A DNA stretch of 64,000 nucleotides. It comes from Micromonospora okii. Lineage in GTDB: Bacteria; Actinomycetota; Actinomycetes; Mycobacteriales; Micromonosporaceae. The position numbers and the translations under genes were made by a program. Below, in pieces: positions 23,542-31,434 of this stretch. How positions within the stretch are numbered: position 1 is the first letter of the stretch; every line of letters starts with the position of its first letter. The notes beneath the pieces were generated by a model. That model did no database searches. It saw only the letters and a list, made by a program, of their open reading frames with translations, and had not been told where the DNA came from. The stretch lies in assembly GCF_020884795.1 (NCBI RefSeq), contig NZ_BBZF01000023.1:158330-222329 (forward strand), read 5' to 3'.

Positions 23542-24465
23542 TCAGACCCCGACAGCCGCCGCCCGCGCGCCCTCCAGCACCCGGCCCAGCACGCCGGCCA
23601 GGGCGGCGCCCACCTCGGCCGGGCGCTCCATCATCAGCATGTGCCCCGCGCCCGGGCAGACGGTCAGCTCCGTCGCCGGCAGGGCCTGCGCGATCGACTC
23701 GGCGCACGGCGGCGGGGTGAGCCGGTCCCGGTCGCCGACCAGCGCCGCCGCCGGAAGGTGGGCCAGGGCGGCGAGGGTGTCCAGCCGGCGCTGCGCCCCG
23801 ATGGACGCCCGGAAGCCGCCGATCGAGCGCATCGTCGCGTGGGCCACCGCCGAGGTGACCAGCCGGATGTCGGCCGCGTCGCAGCGGTCGCCGAACAGCA
23901 GCCAGCGGATGCTCGGGCGCAGGGCGCGCAGCAGGGCCCGGGGCGGACGCCACGCGCCGCAGCGGGCCAGCACCCCGGCGCCGGCGGTCTCCGCGAGCCG
24001 GAGCAGCCGGGCGATGCGGGGGGAGAGGCCGTAGACGGTGTGGGCGTGCCCCTCGGCCGTGGTCGAGACGAACACCAGCCCGGCGGTGCGGGCGGTGAAG
24101 TGCCCGGGGTGCCGGTGCGCGTACTCCATGATGGTCATGCCGCCCATCGAGTGCCCCACCAGGACCACCGGCCCGACCGGGGCGACCGCGTCCAGCACGG
24201 CGGCCAAGTCGTCGCCGAGCTGGGCCAGGGTGGCCGTGGGCAGCGCCATGCAGCTCGACCGGCCGTGACCCCGGGCGTCGTACGTGACCACGCGCACCCG
24301 CTCGCCGAAGCGCTCCCGCAGCTCGGCGCGCTGCCGGTGCCAGGTCCGCCCGTCCAGGGTCCAGCCGTGCAGCAGGACCGCGGTGACCTCCGGCTCGGCC
24401 GGCCCGGACGCCTCGACGTGCAGGCGCACCCCGTCCGACATCCGTACCTCAGTGTGCTCCCGCAT
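23542..24465 (-). CDS. Alpha/beta hydrolase
   Basis: The 307-residue alpha/beta-hydrolase fold protein has oxyanion-region motif LLHGWTLDGRTWHRQ, the strand-turn VVTYDARGHGRSS, the nucleophile elbow VLVGHSMGGMTIMEYA (Ser about residue 112), the acid region ALVGDRDRLTPP and the catalytic His in CPGAGHMLMMERP. A helical cap lies between. The family covers esterases, haloperoxidase-like enzymes and C-C hydrolases; the substrate cannot be deduced. ATG 24465 is preceded by GGGAGG. There is no signal peptide, so it is cytosolic. Palindromic element PE4 lies just upstream. Confidence 0.9.
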   Translation of the reverse strand: MREHTEVRMSDGVRLHVEASGPAEPEVTAVLLHGWTLDGRTWHRQRAELRERFGERVRVVTYDARGHGRSSCMALPTATLAQLGDDLAAVLDAVAPVGPVVLVGHSMGGMTIMEYAHRHPGHFTARTAGLVFVSTTAEGHAHTVYGLSPRIARLLRLAETAGAGVLARCGAWRPPRALLRALRPSIRWLLFGDRCDAADIRLVTSAVAHATMRSIGGFRASIGAQRRLDTLAALAHLPAAALVGDRDRLTPPPCAESIAQALPATELTVCPGAGHMLMMERPAEVGAALAGVLGRVLEGARAAAVGV

Positions 24466-24520
24466 TCGCCGCCTCCCCTCGGGTCACCGGCTACCCGCCA
24501 TGACACCACGCCAACCCAGG

Positions 24521-24574
24521 TGCAAGGAAGGGCACCTTGTTAACGCCTGCGGTAGAGAAGGGTTCCCCTCTCAC
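24521..24574. repeat. Palindromic element PE4
   Basis: The element has left end TGCAAGGAAGGGCACCTT, core GTTAACGCCTGCGGTAGAG and right end GGTTCCCCTCTCAC. It is in the opposite orientation to PE1-PE3 and lies 55 nt upstream of the alpha/beta hydrolase start. Confidence 0.82.
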
Positions 24575-24676
24575 CGGGCCGGCGCGGCGGCCGAGCGCAC
24601 CGGGCCGAGCGCACCGGGCCGGCGCGGCGGCCGAGCGGCAGGGGAGGGAAGGAGCCCGGCCAGGGGGCAGAGACGG

Positions 24677-24711
24677 CGAACCGCCCACCGGGTGGCCCGG
24701 CGGGCGGTTCG
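24677..24711. terminator. Hairpin 3' of the 109-residue conserved gene
   Basis: CGAACCGCCC pairs with GGGCGGTTCG around an inner GC-rich loop that itself can pair. It lies about 110 nt downstream of the gene ending at 24824 on the minus strand. Confidence 0.55.
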
Positions 24712-24823
24712 GGTGACGCGATCGGCGGTCTCGACCGCCGGAAGGGGGCGTGCTCGGCCGGCTCCCGAGGGCGGGCCGGCTCGGCCCCGGAGGGGCCTGA
24801 CTCAGCCGCCGGAAGGGGCTGAC

Positions 24824-25153
24824 TCAGCCGCCGAAGACGCCGGCCTCGGCGAGGCGCTTCTCGGTGGCGTCCCAGCCGTGGTCCGGGTGGGCGGCGGCGA
24901 GGTTGTTCAGCTCCGCCCGGATCTTGGCGGCGTGGCCGGCGGCGGCCAGCACCCGGATCTCCTCGACGAACGCCTCGGAGTCGGTGCGCAGGTGCGCGGT
25001 CTTGCCGTTGGTCAGGTTCCGCACGTAGGCGTGCTTGCCGCCGTTGAGCGGGATGAGGTACTTGAACTCGCCCAGCACGCTGAGGGCGCCACCCTGGCCA
25101 GCCTGGCCGGCCCGGACTGACGCGCGCGCGGTCTTAGAGGTGTTGCTCGCCAC
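24824..25153 (-). CDS. Small conserved actinobacterial-type protein, unknown function
   Basis: The 109-residue cytosolic protein starts at GTG 25153 with AAGGAG seven nucleotides upstream. It has a basic N-terminus (ASNTSKTARASVRAG), a compact middle GEFKYLIPLNGGKHAYVRNL with NGKTAHLRTDSEAFVEEIRV, and a helical C-terminal half ending in KRLAEAGVFGG. The Lys/His/Arg pattern could suit a nucleic-acid or phosphate ligand, but no family is recognised. It stands alone, with a 370-bp gap to the divergent DUF3145 gene. Confidence 0.75.
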   Translation of the reverse strand: MASNTSKTARASVRAGQAGQGGALSVLGEFKYLIPLNGGKHAYVRNLTNGKTAHLRTDSEAFVEEIRVLAAAGHAAKIRAELNNLAAAHPDHGWDATEKRLAEAGVFGG

Positions 25154-25523
25154 GGAGGTACTCCTTGAGACGTACGGGAGGACGGGAACGTCCGGGGGCT
25201 GTGACGGGTGACGCCCTGGTGAGGGAACCTCGACCCGCCGAAGTTGTGCGCGGCACAAGCCGCCGAGAGAACTCTACACGACCACGATGCCTGGCTGGTC
25301 ACCGTGCCTGTCCGAGGGATACAACCTCGGCCGGCGGCCCGACATTCCGCCCCCGGCGGGAGCGGCGGGGAGGCGTACGGCGGCGGGGTCGCCGTTGTCC
25401 GGCTCGGCGAATTTCGCGATTCCCTGGCGCACCATCCGTCCCACCCGTCATCATGTGTTCCAACAACCACTCGGGTGGTCGAGGTCGTAGGGGAAGACGC
25501 ACCTCGCTCTCCGGGAGGTCACC
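25154..25523. other. 370-bp divergent intergenic region with a perfect small palindrome
   Basis: The region separates the 109-residue gene from the DUF3145 gene and should hold both promoters. A perfect inverted repeat TTGTGC-GCG-GCACAA lies at 25244-25258, about 90 nt upstream of the minus-strand start, and could be an operator. No protein-coding frame in it has a ribosome site. Confidence 0.45.
25244..25258. promoter_or_regulatory. Candidate operator palindrome
   Basis: TTGTGC and GCACAA are perfect 6-bp arms around GCG in a divergent promoter region. No regulator can be named. Confidence 0.35.
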
Positions 25524-26015
25524 GTGCCAACGCGTGGCGTCGTATATGTCCACTCGACCCCGCTCGCCGTGTGCTCACACGTCGAGTGGGCGATTGCGCG
25601 CGTCCTCGTCGCGCCGGTCAACCTGCAGTGGACGGCCCAGCCCGTCGATCCCGGCGCCCGCCGTGCCGAGTGCGGGTGGACCGGCCGCCCGGGGACGGGC
25701 GCCGAGCTGGCTGCTGCCCTCCGGCAGTGGCCCATGATCCGTTTCGAGGTGACCGAGGAACCCAGCGCCGGCGTCGACGGCGAGCGCTTCATGCACGTCC
25801 CGGGCCGGGGGCTGTTCCGGGCCACCGTCGGCGCGGCCGGCGACATCCAGATCGGCGAGGACCGGCTGCGCGCCATCATGGCCGCCGCCCGCGCCCCCGA
25901 GGCGCTGGCGCACGCCCTCGACAAGGCACTCGGCACCGCCTGGGACGCCGAGCTGGAGCCCTACCGGTACGCGGGCGACGGCGCGCCGGTGACCCTGCTC
26001 ACCCGGGTCGGCTGA
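25524..26015 (+). CDS. DUF3145 family protein
   Basis: The 163-residue protein matches the actinobacterial DUF3145 pattern throughout: TRGVVYVHSTPLAVCSHVEWAI at the N-terminus, a Trp-containing strand NLQWTAQPV, then MIRFEVTEEPSAGVDGERFMH and GDIQIGEDRLRAIM. The function of the family is unknown; the regular strands and acidic patch suggest a compact soluble domain. The GTG start has GGGAGG five nucleotides upstream. It is monocistronic, followed 97 nt later by the GH3 lipoprotein gene. Confidence 0.92.
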   Translation: MPTRGVVYVHSTPLAVCSHVEWAIARVLVAPVNLQWTAQPVDPGARRAECGWTGRPGTGAELAAALRQWPMIRFEVTEEPSAGVDGERFMHVPGRGLFRATVGAAGDIQIGEDRLRAIMAAARAPEALAHALDKALGTAWDAELEPYRYAGDGAPVTLLTRVG

Positions 26016-26111
26016 ACCACGCTGTCCCGGGGAACGACCGTCACACCGACGGGGGACGTGCGGTCTTTCCAGCCGGGGTCAGGTTGCCCCGATAAGCGGT
26101 GAACTGGTGGG

Positions 26112-27848
26112 ATGGAGCGCGTGTCGAACTCCCCGCGACGTGTCGGCGTCGCGCTCGCCGCCCTGACCGCCCTGCTCGTCACCGGGTGCTCCGGGGAGCC
26201 GGAACGGCCCCGTCCCACCCCGTCGGCCAGCAGCGCCGCGGCGGGCCCCACCGCGTCCGGCGCGCCGGCCCCCGCCGCCGACCCGGCCGCCCGCGCCGCC
26301 GCGCTGGTCGGCACCCTGGCCGACGAGGACCTGGTCGGCCAGGTGCTGATGCCGTACGCCTACGGCAGCTCGGCGACGAAGGTCTCGGACGGCTCCGCCG
26401 CCGGCAACCGGGCCCTCGCCGGGGTCGCCACCCCGGCGGAGATGGTGGCGAAGTACCGGCTGGGCGGGGTGATCCTGGTCGGCTTCAGCGCCGACGACCC
26501 CACCAGCGGCAACCAGGAGACCACCAACGTCGACAACCCCGCTCAGGTCCACGAGCTGACCGCCGGCCTGCGCGAGGCCGCCGGGAAGCTTCCGGCCGGC
26601 GCGGCGCCCTTCCTGATCGGCACCGACCAGGAGTACGGCATCGTCACCCGGATCACCGACGGGATCACGCTGCTGCCCAGCCCGCTGGCAGCCGGGGCGG
26701 CCGGCGACCCGGCGCTGACCGAGGCCGCCTGGCGGGCCGCCGGGGCCGAGCTGGCGGCGATGGGGATCAACCTGGACTTCGCCCCGGTCGCCGACGTGCT
26801 CGCCACCCGCAGCGCGGTGATCGGCTCCCGGTCCTTCGGCGCGGACCCGAAGCGGGCCTCCGCCCAGGTCGCCGGCGCGGTGAAGGGGTTGCAGAGCGCC
26901 GGGGTGGCGGCCAGCGTCAAGCACTTCCCGGGGCACGGCCTCAGCGCGACCGACTCGCACAAGGACGTCCCGGTGATCGGGCAGAGCCGCAAGGTGCTCG
27001 ACAGCACCGCGTTCCCGCCGTTCTCCGCCGGGATCGACGCCGGCGCGCTGGCGGTGATGTCCGCCCACCTCGACGTCACCGCCCTCGACCCGGGCACCCC
27101 GGCCACCTTCTCCCGCAAGATCCTCACCGACGTGCTGCGCGGGCAGCTCGGGTTCAAGGGCGTGGTGATCACCGACGGCATGAACATGCCGCCGGCCAAG
27201 CGCTGGTCGCCGGGGGAGGCCGCGGTGCGGGCGCTCAAGGCGGGCAACGACCTGATCCTGATGCCCCCGAACGTCACCCAGGCATACGACGGGCTGCTCG
27301 CCGCGCTGCGCGACGGGTCGCTGCCCCGCGGCCGGCTCGTCGAGGCGGTCACCCGCGTGCTGACCATGAAGTTCACCCTCGCCGGCACGCCCGCGCCCGC
27401 GATGTCCACCCTGAACAGCCCGGAGCACCGGCGGGCCGCCGACGCGCTCGCCGCCGGCGCGGTGACCGTGCTGCGCGGCTCCTGCGCCGCGAAGGCGCGC
27501 GGCCCGGTCACCATCACCTCCTCCGGCGGACGGGACCGCACCCGGGCCCTGCTCACCGAGGCGCTCACCGCGGCCGGGGTGCGGGTCGTCCCGAGCGGCG
27601 GCACGAAGGTGCACCTCGTCGGGTACGGCGACGGCACGGGCGACCTCAGCGGCGACGCGGCCGTGACCGTCGCCATGGACACCCCGTACCTGCTGTCGAA
27701 GGCGTCGTCGCCGACGCTGCTGGCGACCTACTCCTCCAGCCGGGCGTCGATGACCGCCCTGGCGGAAGTGCTCGCCGGCAAGTCCCGGGCCACCGGCCGT
27801 TCCCCGGTGCCGGTCTCCGGCCTTCCCGCGACGACCTGCGACAACTGA
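26112..27848 (+). CDS. Glycoside hydrolase family 3 lipoprotein (NagZ-like beta-N-acetylhexosaminidase)
   Basis: The 578-residue protein has a lipoprotein signal (lipobox LLVTGC, Cys about residue 30), a Ser/Ala/Pro linker and a GH3 catalytic barrel. The NagZ signature KHFPGHG followed by TDSH is at about residues 273-284, providing the Asp/His pair, and the nucleophile Asp is in VITDGMNM near residue 355. A second domain from about 450 (VTVLRGSCAAKARGPVTI) resembles the GH3 C-terminal alpha/beta sandwich. It would remove terminal GlcNAc-type sugars outside the cell, for example from wall fragments. An alternative GTG start lies three codons downstream. PE5 follows the stop by 12 nt. Confidence 0.9.
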   Translation: MERVSNSPRRVGVALAALTALLVTGCSGEPERPRPTPSASSAAAGPTASGAPAPAADPAARAAALVGTLADEDLVGQVLMPYAYGSSATKVSDGSAAGNRALAGVATPAEMVAKYRLGGVILVGFSADDPTSGNQETTNVDNPAQVHELTAGLREAAGKLPAGAAPFLIGTDQEYGIVTRITDGITLLPSPLAAGAAGDPALTEAAWRAAGAELAAMGINLDFAPVADVLATRSAVIGSRSFGADPKRASAQVAGAVKGLQSAGVAASVKHFPGHGLSATDSHKDVPVIGQSRKVLDSTAFPPFSAGIDAGALAVMSAHLDVTALDPGTPATFSRKILTDVLRGQLGFKGVVITDGMNMPPAKRWSPGEAAVRALKAGNDLILMPPNVTQAYDGLLAALRDGSLPRGRLVEAVTRVLTMKFTLAGTPAPAMSTLNSPEHRRAADALAAGAVTVLRGSCAAKARGPVTITSSGGRDRTRALLTEALTAAGVRVVPSGGTKVHLVGYGDGTGDLSGDAAVTVAMDTPYLLSKASSPTLLATYSSSRASMTALAEVLAGKSRATGRSPVPVSGLPATTCDN

Positions 27849-27860
27849 CGCCGGCCCAGA

Positions 27861-27916
27861 GTGAAAGGAAGGGCACCTTGTTAACGCGTTCTGTTGTGCA
27901 AGGGGCCCCTCCTCAC
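27861..27916. repeat. Palindromic element PE5
   Basis: The element has left end GTGAAAGGAAGGGCACCTT, core GTTAACGCGTTCTG and right end AGGGGCCCCTCCTCAC. It follows the GH3 stop codon directly, in the position of a terminator. Confidence 0.85.
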
Positions 27917-27997
27917 ACCTTCCCGCCCCCGCCGCCGCAGTGACGGGTTGCGGCGCTGCCCTTTACTGAGGGCGGTGCGGCGACGGAGGGTGGTGGC

Positions 27998-28474
27998 ATG
28001 GTCGCGGTGCGGGACGTGGTGCGGGCCGTGGTGACGGAGGCGGCCCCCCGGGAGCTGCCGCTGGTGGACGGGCTGGCGACGTACGACGACGAGACCGTCG
28101 TGCGCCTGCTGCGCCGCACCGGGTCCCGGCGCGAGCCGTTGGGCTTTGGCTGGGGTGAGGCCGTCGGGCTCCTCACCCCGGTGGTGTGGCTGGTGCTCGA
28201 CCAGGTCGCGCAGCGGCTCGCGGGCAAGGCGGTGGACACCACGACCAGCCGGGCCAGGGGGCTGCTGCGCAGGTTCGCGCGCGGCAGGCGCGCGCCGGCC
28301 GACATCCCCTCCCTGACCGCCGACGAGCTCGCCGCGCTGCGCGCGGAGGTGCTCGACCTGTTCACCCGCCGGGGGCTGGACGCGCGGGCCGCCGCCGAGC
28401 TCACGGACACGGTGGTGCGCAGGCTGGGCCCGCCTGCCGACGAGGGGCCCGGCGGGCCGAACCCGGCGCGGTAG
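27998..28474 (+). CDS. Unknown 158-residue protein paired with an M48 membrane protease
   Basis: ATG 27998 has GGAGGG eight nucleotides upstream. The protein has an N-terminal helical region (AVRDVVRAVVTEAAPRELPL, DDETVVRLLRRTG), a moderately hydrophobic segment AVGLLTPVVWLVLDQVAQRL at about residues 52-72, and a charged C-terminal half with LTADELAALRAEVLDLFTRRG. No family is recognised. The stop is separated by only two nucleotides from the GTG start of the M48 protease gene, so the two are almost certainly co-translated. It could be a regulator, chaperone or substrate of that protease. Confidence 0.78.
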   Translation: MVAVRDVVRAVVTEAAPRELPLVDGLATYDDETVVRLLRRTGSRREPLGFGWGEAVGLLTPVVWLVLDQVAQRLAGKAVDTTTSRARGLLRRFARGRRAPADIPSLTADELAALRAEVLDLFTRRGLDARAAAELTDTVVRRLGPPADEGPGGPNPAR

Positions 28475-28476
28475 CC

Positions 28477-31374
28477 GTGGTGGGCGATCTCGGGGAGCGC
28501 GTCGCCGCCGACGGGGCGGCGCGGGTCGACGGGCGGACGCCGGGTGCGGGGACGACGGCGCGGGTCGACGAGCGGACGCTGGGCGCGGGCACGACGGTGC
28601 GGTTCGCACTCCTGGTCGCGCTCCTGGTCGCCAGCAGCAGCCTGATCCTGCTCTACGTCGCGATCGCCCTGTCGGCCTACGACGGCTTCTCCTGCAACCT
28701 GGCGGCCGGAGTCGACCCGGTGACCGACCCGGCGGCGAACGTGATGGCCAGGCGCGCCCTCCAGTGGGAGGCGTACCGGTCGTGCAGCGAGCGCTACGCG
28801 CCGCCGCCGTCGGGATGGTGGCTGCTCGGCTGGTGGGCCCTGCTCGCCCTGTGCACGGCCGCGTTGTTCCGGGTGCTGCCCGCCTGGAAGGCCCGCCGCA
28901 GCCGGGTGGTGCCGCTGGCCGCCGTCGACCCCGACGGCGAGATCGGTCGTACGCTGGCCGACCTGTGCGCGGTCGCCGGCCTCGCCCGCCCGCCGCGCGC
29001 GGTGGTCGACCTCGCCGCGGACTCGGCCGGGGCGGTCGTGTTCGGCCGGACCGGGCGGGCGACGGTGTGCCTGCACATCGGTTTGGTCACCGAGCGGGCC
29101 ACCGACCCGGCGCGGTTCCGGGCGGTGCTGCTGCACGAGCTGGCCCACATCGCCAACCGGGACGTGACGGTCACCTACCTCACCGTGGCCCTGTGGCGGG
29201 TCCACGTCGCCGTGGCCGTCCCGCTCTTCCTGCTGTGGTGCGGGTGGAAGTTCCGCACGGCGTCCGAATCGCAGGTGTGGTCCGCCGAGGCGCCCGTCGT
29301 CGCCCGGGGCCTGCTGGTCACCGGCCTGCTCGCGGTGCTGGTCTACCTGGCCCGGTCCGACGTGCTGCGCAGCCGCGAGGTCTACGCCGACCTCGCCGCC
29401 GTGCGCTGGGGCGCGGACCCGGCGGCGGGCTGGTCCACCGCCCCGGCCCCGGCCGGTGGGCGCGGGCGGCGGATCCGGCACGCGTTCGCACAACTGTGGC
29501 ACCCGCACCCCGGGTGGGAGGTGCGGCGCGCGGCCCTGACCGACCCCGCCGTGCTGTTCGGTGTGCGCGCGCTCCCGCTGGTGCTGACCGGCGCGGCCGC
29601 CGCGATCACCCACACCCACATCGCGTACGCCATCACCCAGTACAACCTGCTCACCACGTGGACGCAGCACGCGGCGGCGCTGGTCCCCGCCGCGCTGGTC
29701 GCGGGCGTGGTCGGGACCGCACTGTGGCGCGCGGCGGTGTACGCGGCGCTCACCGGCCAACCGGCGCCCTCCAGCGTCCGGGCGGGCCTCTGGCTGGGGC
29801 TGGGGCTGGCGGGCGGCAGCGCGGTGGCCGGCCAGGGGACGATCAACGAGTGGCTGCCCGCCCGGCCCTGGCTGTTCGCGCTCGTCGTCGCGGCGGCCGT
29901 GGCGTTCACCTGGTGGCTGACGCAGTGCGCCCGCCTGTGGGTGGTGGCGTGGCGGGGCCGGTCGCTGCGCGGGGTGGCCCTGCTGAACCTGACGGCCGCG
30001 GCCCTCGCGTTGTCGCTGTGGTTCTTCTGGTGGCAGAGCGTCGGGGCCGCCTACGCCGCCGGCTGGTCGTTCGACGTCGCCGGGCTCCGTGACTACCTGA
30101 TGACCCAGTACACCGGCGGCACGGAACTGGACCATCCGCCGGTGTCGCCGGTCGACCGGGCGTACGTCCTGCTCATGACCGTGGGGCCCACGTCCCCGCC
30201 GCTGGCCCTGCTGGCGCTCGCCGGCCTGTGGGCGGTCCCGCTGCTGGCCTGGCTGCCCCGCCCCGGCGTCGGCCCGCCCCGCTGGGTGCGTGACGCCGCG
30301 CCGGGCGACGGTCCCGCGCCGGGCCCACCGCCGCCGCGCCTGCGCCGGGTGCTCGTGGCCGGGCTGCTCGGCGGGGTCGCGGGGAGCCTGGCCGCCGTGG
30401 CGCACTCGGCCTGGCTGCACGGGCGGGAGCGCCCGTCCGCCACCGCCTTCCTGGTGACCTTCGTGGCCGGCACGATCCTGGCCCTGGTGATCGCGGCGGC
30501 CGTGGCCGGCGCCGCCGCCCGGGTAGCCGTGCCCGCGCACCGGCTTCCCGCCGCCCTGATCGCCGGGGCCGTCGCGACGTTCCTCGGGTCCGCGACCGTG
30601 GTGGCGCTGCGCGTCCTGGACGGCTGCGTGCCCGCGCTGGCCCTCGACGCCGGCTCCTGCTCGTGGGAGCTGGCCGGGCCGCTGCGGATGTTCCCGTCGG
30701 TCATCGTGCCGGCGCTGCCGGTCACGGTGCTCGTCGCGGGCGCGGCGGTCGCCCTGCCGCGTCCGCGCGGCGCGCCGCCGCCCGGCCGCCCCCGGTCGAT
30801 GGCGTGGGGCCGGTCCTGCGCGCTCCTCCTCGTCACGGCCGGGCTCGCGGTGGCCACGGTGCACGCCGCGCAGCGGATGCCGCACGCCGGGCGACTGCCC
30901 GCCGAGGAGGAGACGCAGCGCATCGCCCGACAGGGCGGATACGCGCTGGTCGCCGCGCCGGTGTCGGCCCGGTCGAGGGCGTTGCAGGCGCAGGCGTGGC
31001 TCGACGTCGGCGGCGACGATCTCCTGGACCGGTTCTGGCGTGGCCGCCGCGACCTCTTCGCCGCCGTCACCACCGGGGTCCAGGCGGGCCGGAGCATCGA
31101 CAGGCTGGACGACGTCCGCCCGCTGTGCGCCGAGATCAGCGAGTTCGCGCGCGCCGCCGTGCGCTTCTTCCGGGTCCCCGACCCGGAGACCCACCCGGTG
31201 TGGCAGAGGTTCGTGGCGCTCGCTCGGCAGGGGAGCCAGGAATGCCAGCAGGCCCTCGACGCCGACCAGGCCGAGCAGTTCAACACCGCGATGCGCAAGC
31301 TCGCGACCGCCCAGGAGACCGGCCACGCCGTCGACGACCGCCTCGACGCTCTGCTCCGCCGGGGTGGCCTCTGA
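28477..31374 (+). CDS. Large polytopic M48-family zinc metalloprotease
   Basis: The 965-residue protein has a hydrophobic helix at about 32-56, an M48 catalytic domain with HELAHIANRDVTVTY (zinc motif HExxH near residue 220) and the third ligand region LRSREVYADLAAVRWG. It then continues for about 400 residues of repeated hydrophobic helices and ends in a soluble helical region of about 170 residues (from RLPAEEETQRI). HtpX and Ste24-type M48 proteins are about 300-450 residues, so this is an unusually long version. The GTG start lies 2 nt after the stop of the preceding gene and has no strong site of its own. Substrates are unknown. Confidence 0.85.
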   Translation: MVGDLGERVAADGAARVDGRTPGAGTTARVDERTLGAGTTVRFALLVALLVASSSLILLYVAIALSAYDGFSCNLAAGVDPVTDPAANVMARRALQWEAYRSCSERYAPPPSGWWLLGWWALLALCTAALFRVLPAWKARRSRVVPLAAVDPDGEIGRTLADLCAVAGLARPPRAVVDLAADSAGAVVFGRTGRATVCLHIGLVTERATDPARFRAVLLHELAHIANRDVTVTYLTVALWRVHVAVAVPLFLLWCGWKFRTASESQVWSAEAPVVARGLLVTGLLAVLVYLARSDVLRSREVYADLAAVRWGADPAAGWSTAPAPAGGRGRRIRHAFAQLWHPHPGWEVRRAALTDPAVLFGVRALPLVLTGAAAAITHTHIAYAITQYNLLTTWTQHAAALVPAALVAGVVGTALWRAAVYAALTGQPAPSSVRAGLWLGLGLAGGSAVAGQGTINEWLPARPWLFALVVAAAVAFTWWLTQCARLWVVAWRGRSLRGVALLNLTAAALALSLWFFWWQSVGAAYAAGWSFDVAGLRDYLMTQYTGGTELDHPPVSPVDRAYVLLMTVGPTSPPLALLALAGLWAVPLLAWLPRPGVGPPRWVRDAAPGDGPAPGPPPPRLRRVLVAGLLGGVAGSLAAVAHSAWLHGRERPSATAFLVTFVAGTILALVIAAAVAGAAARVAVPAHRLPAALIAGAVATFLGSATVVALRVLDGCVPALALDAGSCSWELAGPLRMFPSVIVPALPVTVLVAGAAVALPRPRGAPPPGRPRSMAWGRSCALLLVTAGLAVATVHAAQRMPHAGRLPAEEETQRIARQGGYALVAAPVSARSRALQAQAWLDVGGDDLLDRFWRGRRDLFAAVTTGVQAGRSIDRLDDVRPLCAEISEFARAAVRFFRVPDPETHPVWQRFVALARQGSQECQQALDADQAEQFNTAMRKLATAQETGHAVDDRLDALLRRGGL

Positions 31375-31375
31375 C

Positions 31376-31429
31376 GCAAGGAAGGGCCCCTTCTTAACAG
31401 ACGTCTGTTGAGAAGGGGCCCTTCCTTGC
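31376..31429. repeat. Palindromic element PE6 (near-perfect 54-bp palindrome)
   Basis: The whole 54 bp is an almost perfect palindrome with arms GCAAGGAAGGGCCCCTTCTT and GAGAAGGGGCCCTTCCTTGC around AACAGACGTCTGTT. It fills the gap between convergent genes, starting 2 nt after one stop and ending 6 nt before the other. It is probably a bidirectional terminator as well as a copy of the PE family. Confidence 0.88.
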
Positions 31430-31434
31430 ACGCG

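Larger units (their letters stand above)
24466..24823. other. 358-bp intergenic region with PE4, local direct repeats and a hairpin
   Basis: The region holds PE4 (24521-24574), a direct repeat in which CCGGGCCGGCGCGGCGGCCG occurs twice (about 24576-24640), a hairpin at 24677-24711, and a short duplication of CTGACTCAGCCGCCG at the end of the following gene. No open frame here has a credible ribosome site. Confidence 0.6.

Noticed and set aside
27913..31431. 1172-codon open frame on the minus strand opposite the M48 protease
   Set aside because: It is a shadow of the plus-strand gene. Its composition is Arg/Gln/Gly/His-rich, it has no motifs, and the plus strand has HELAH and membrane helices.
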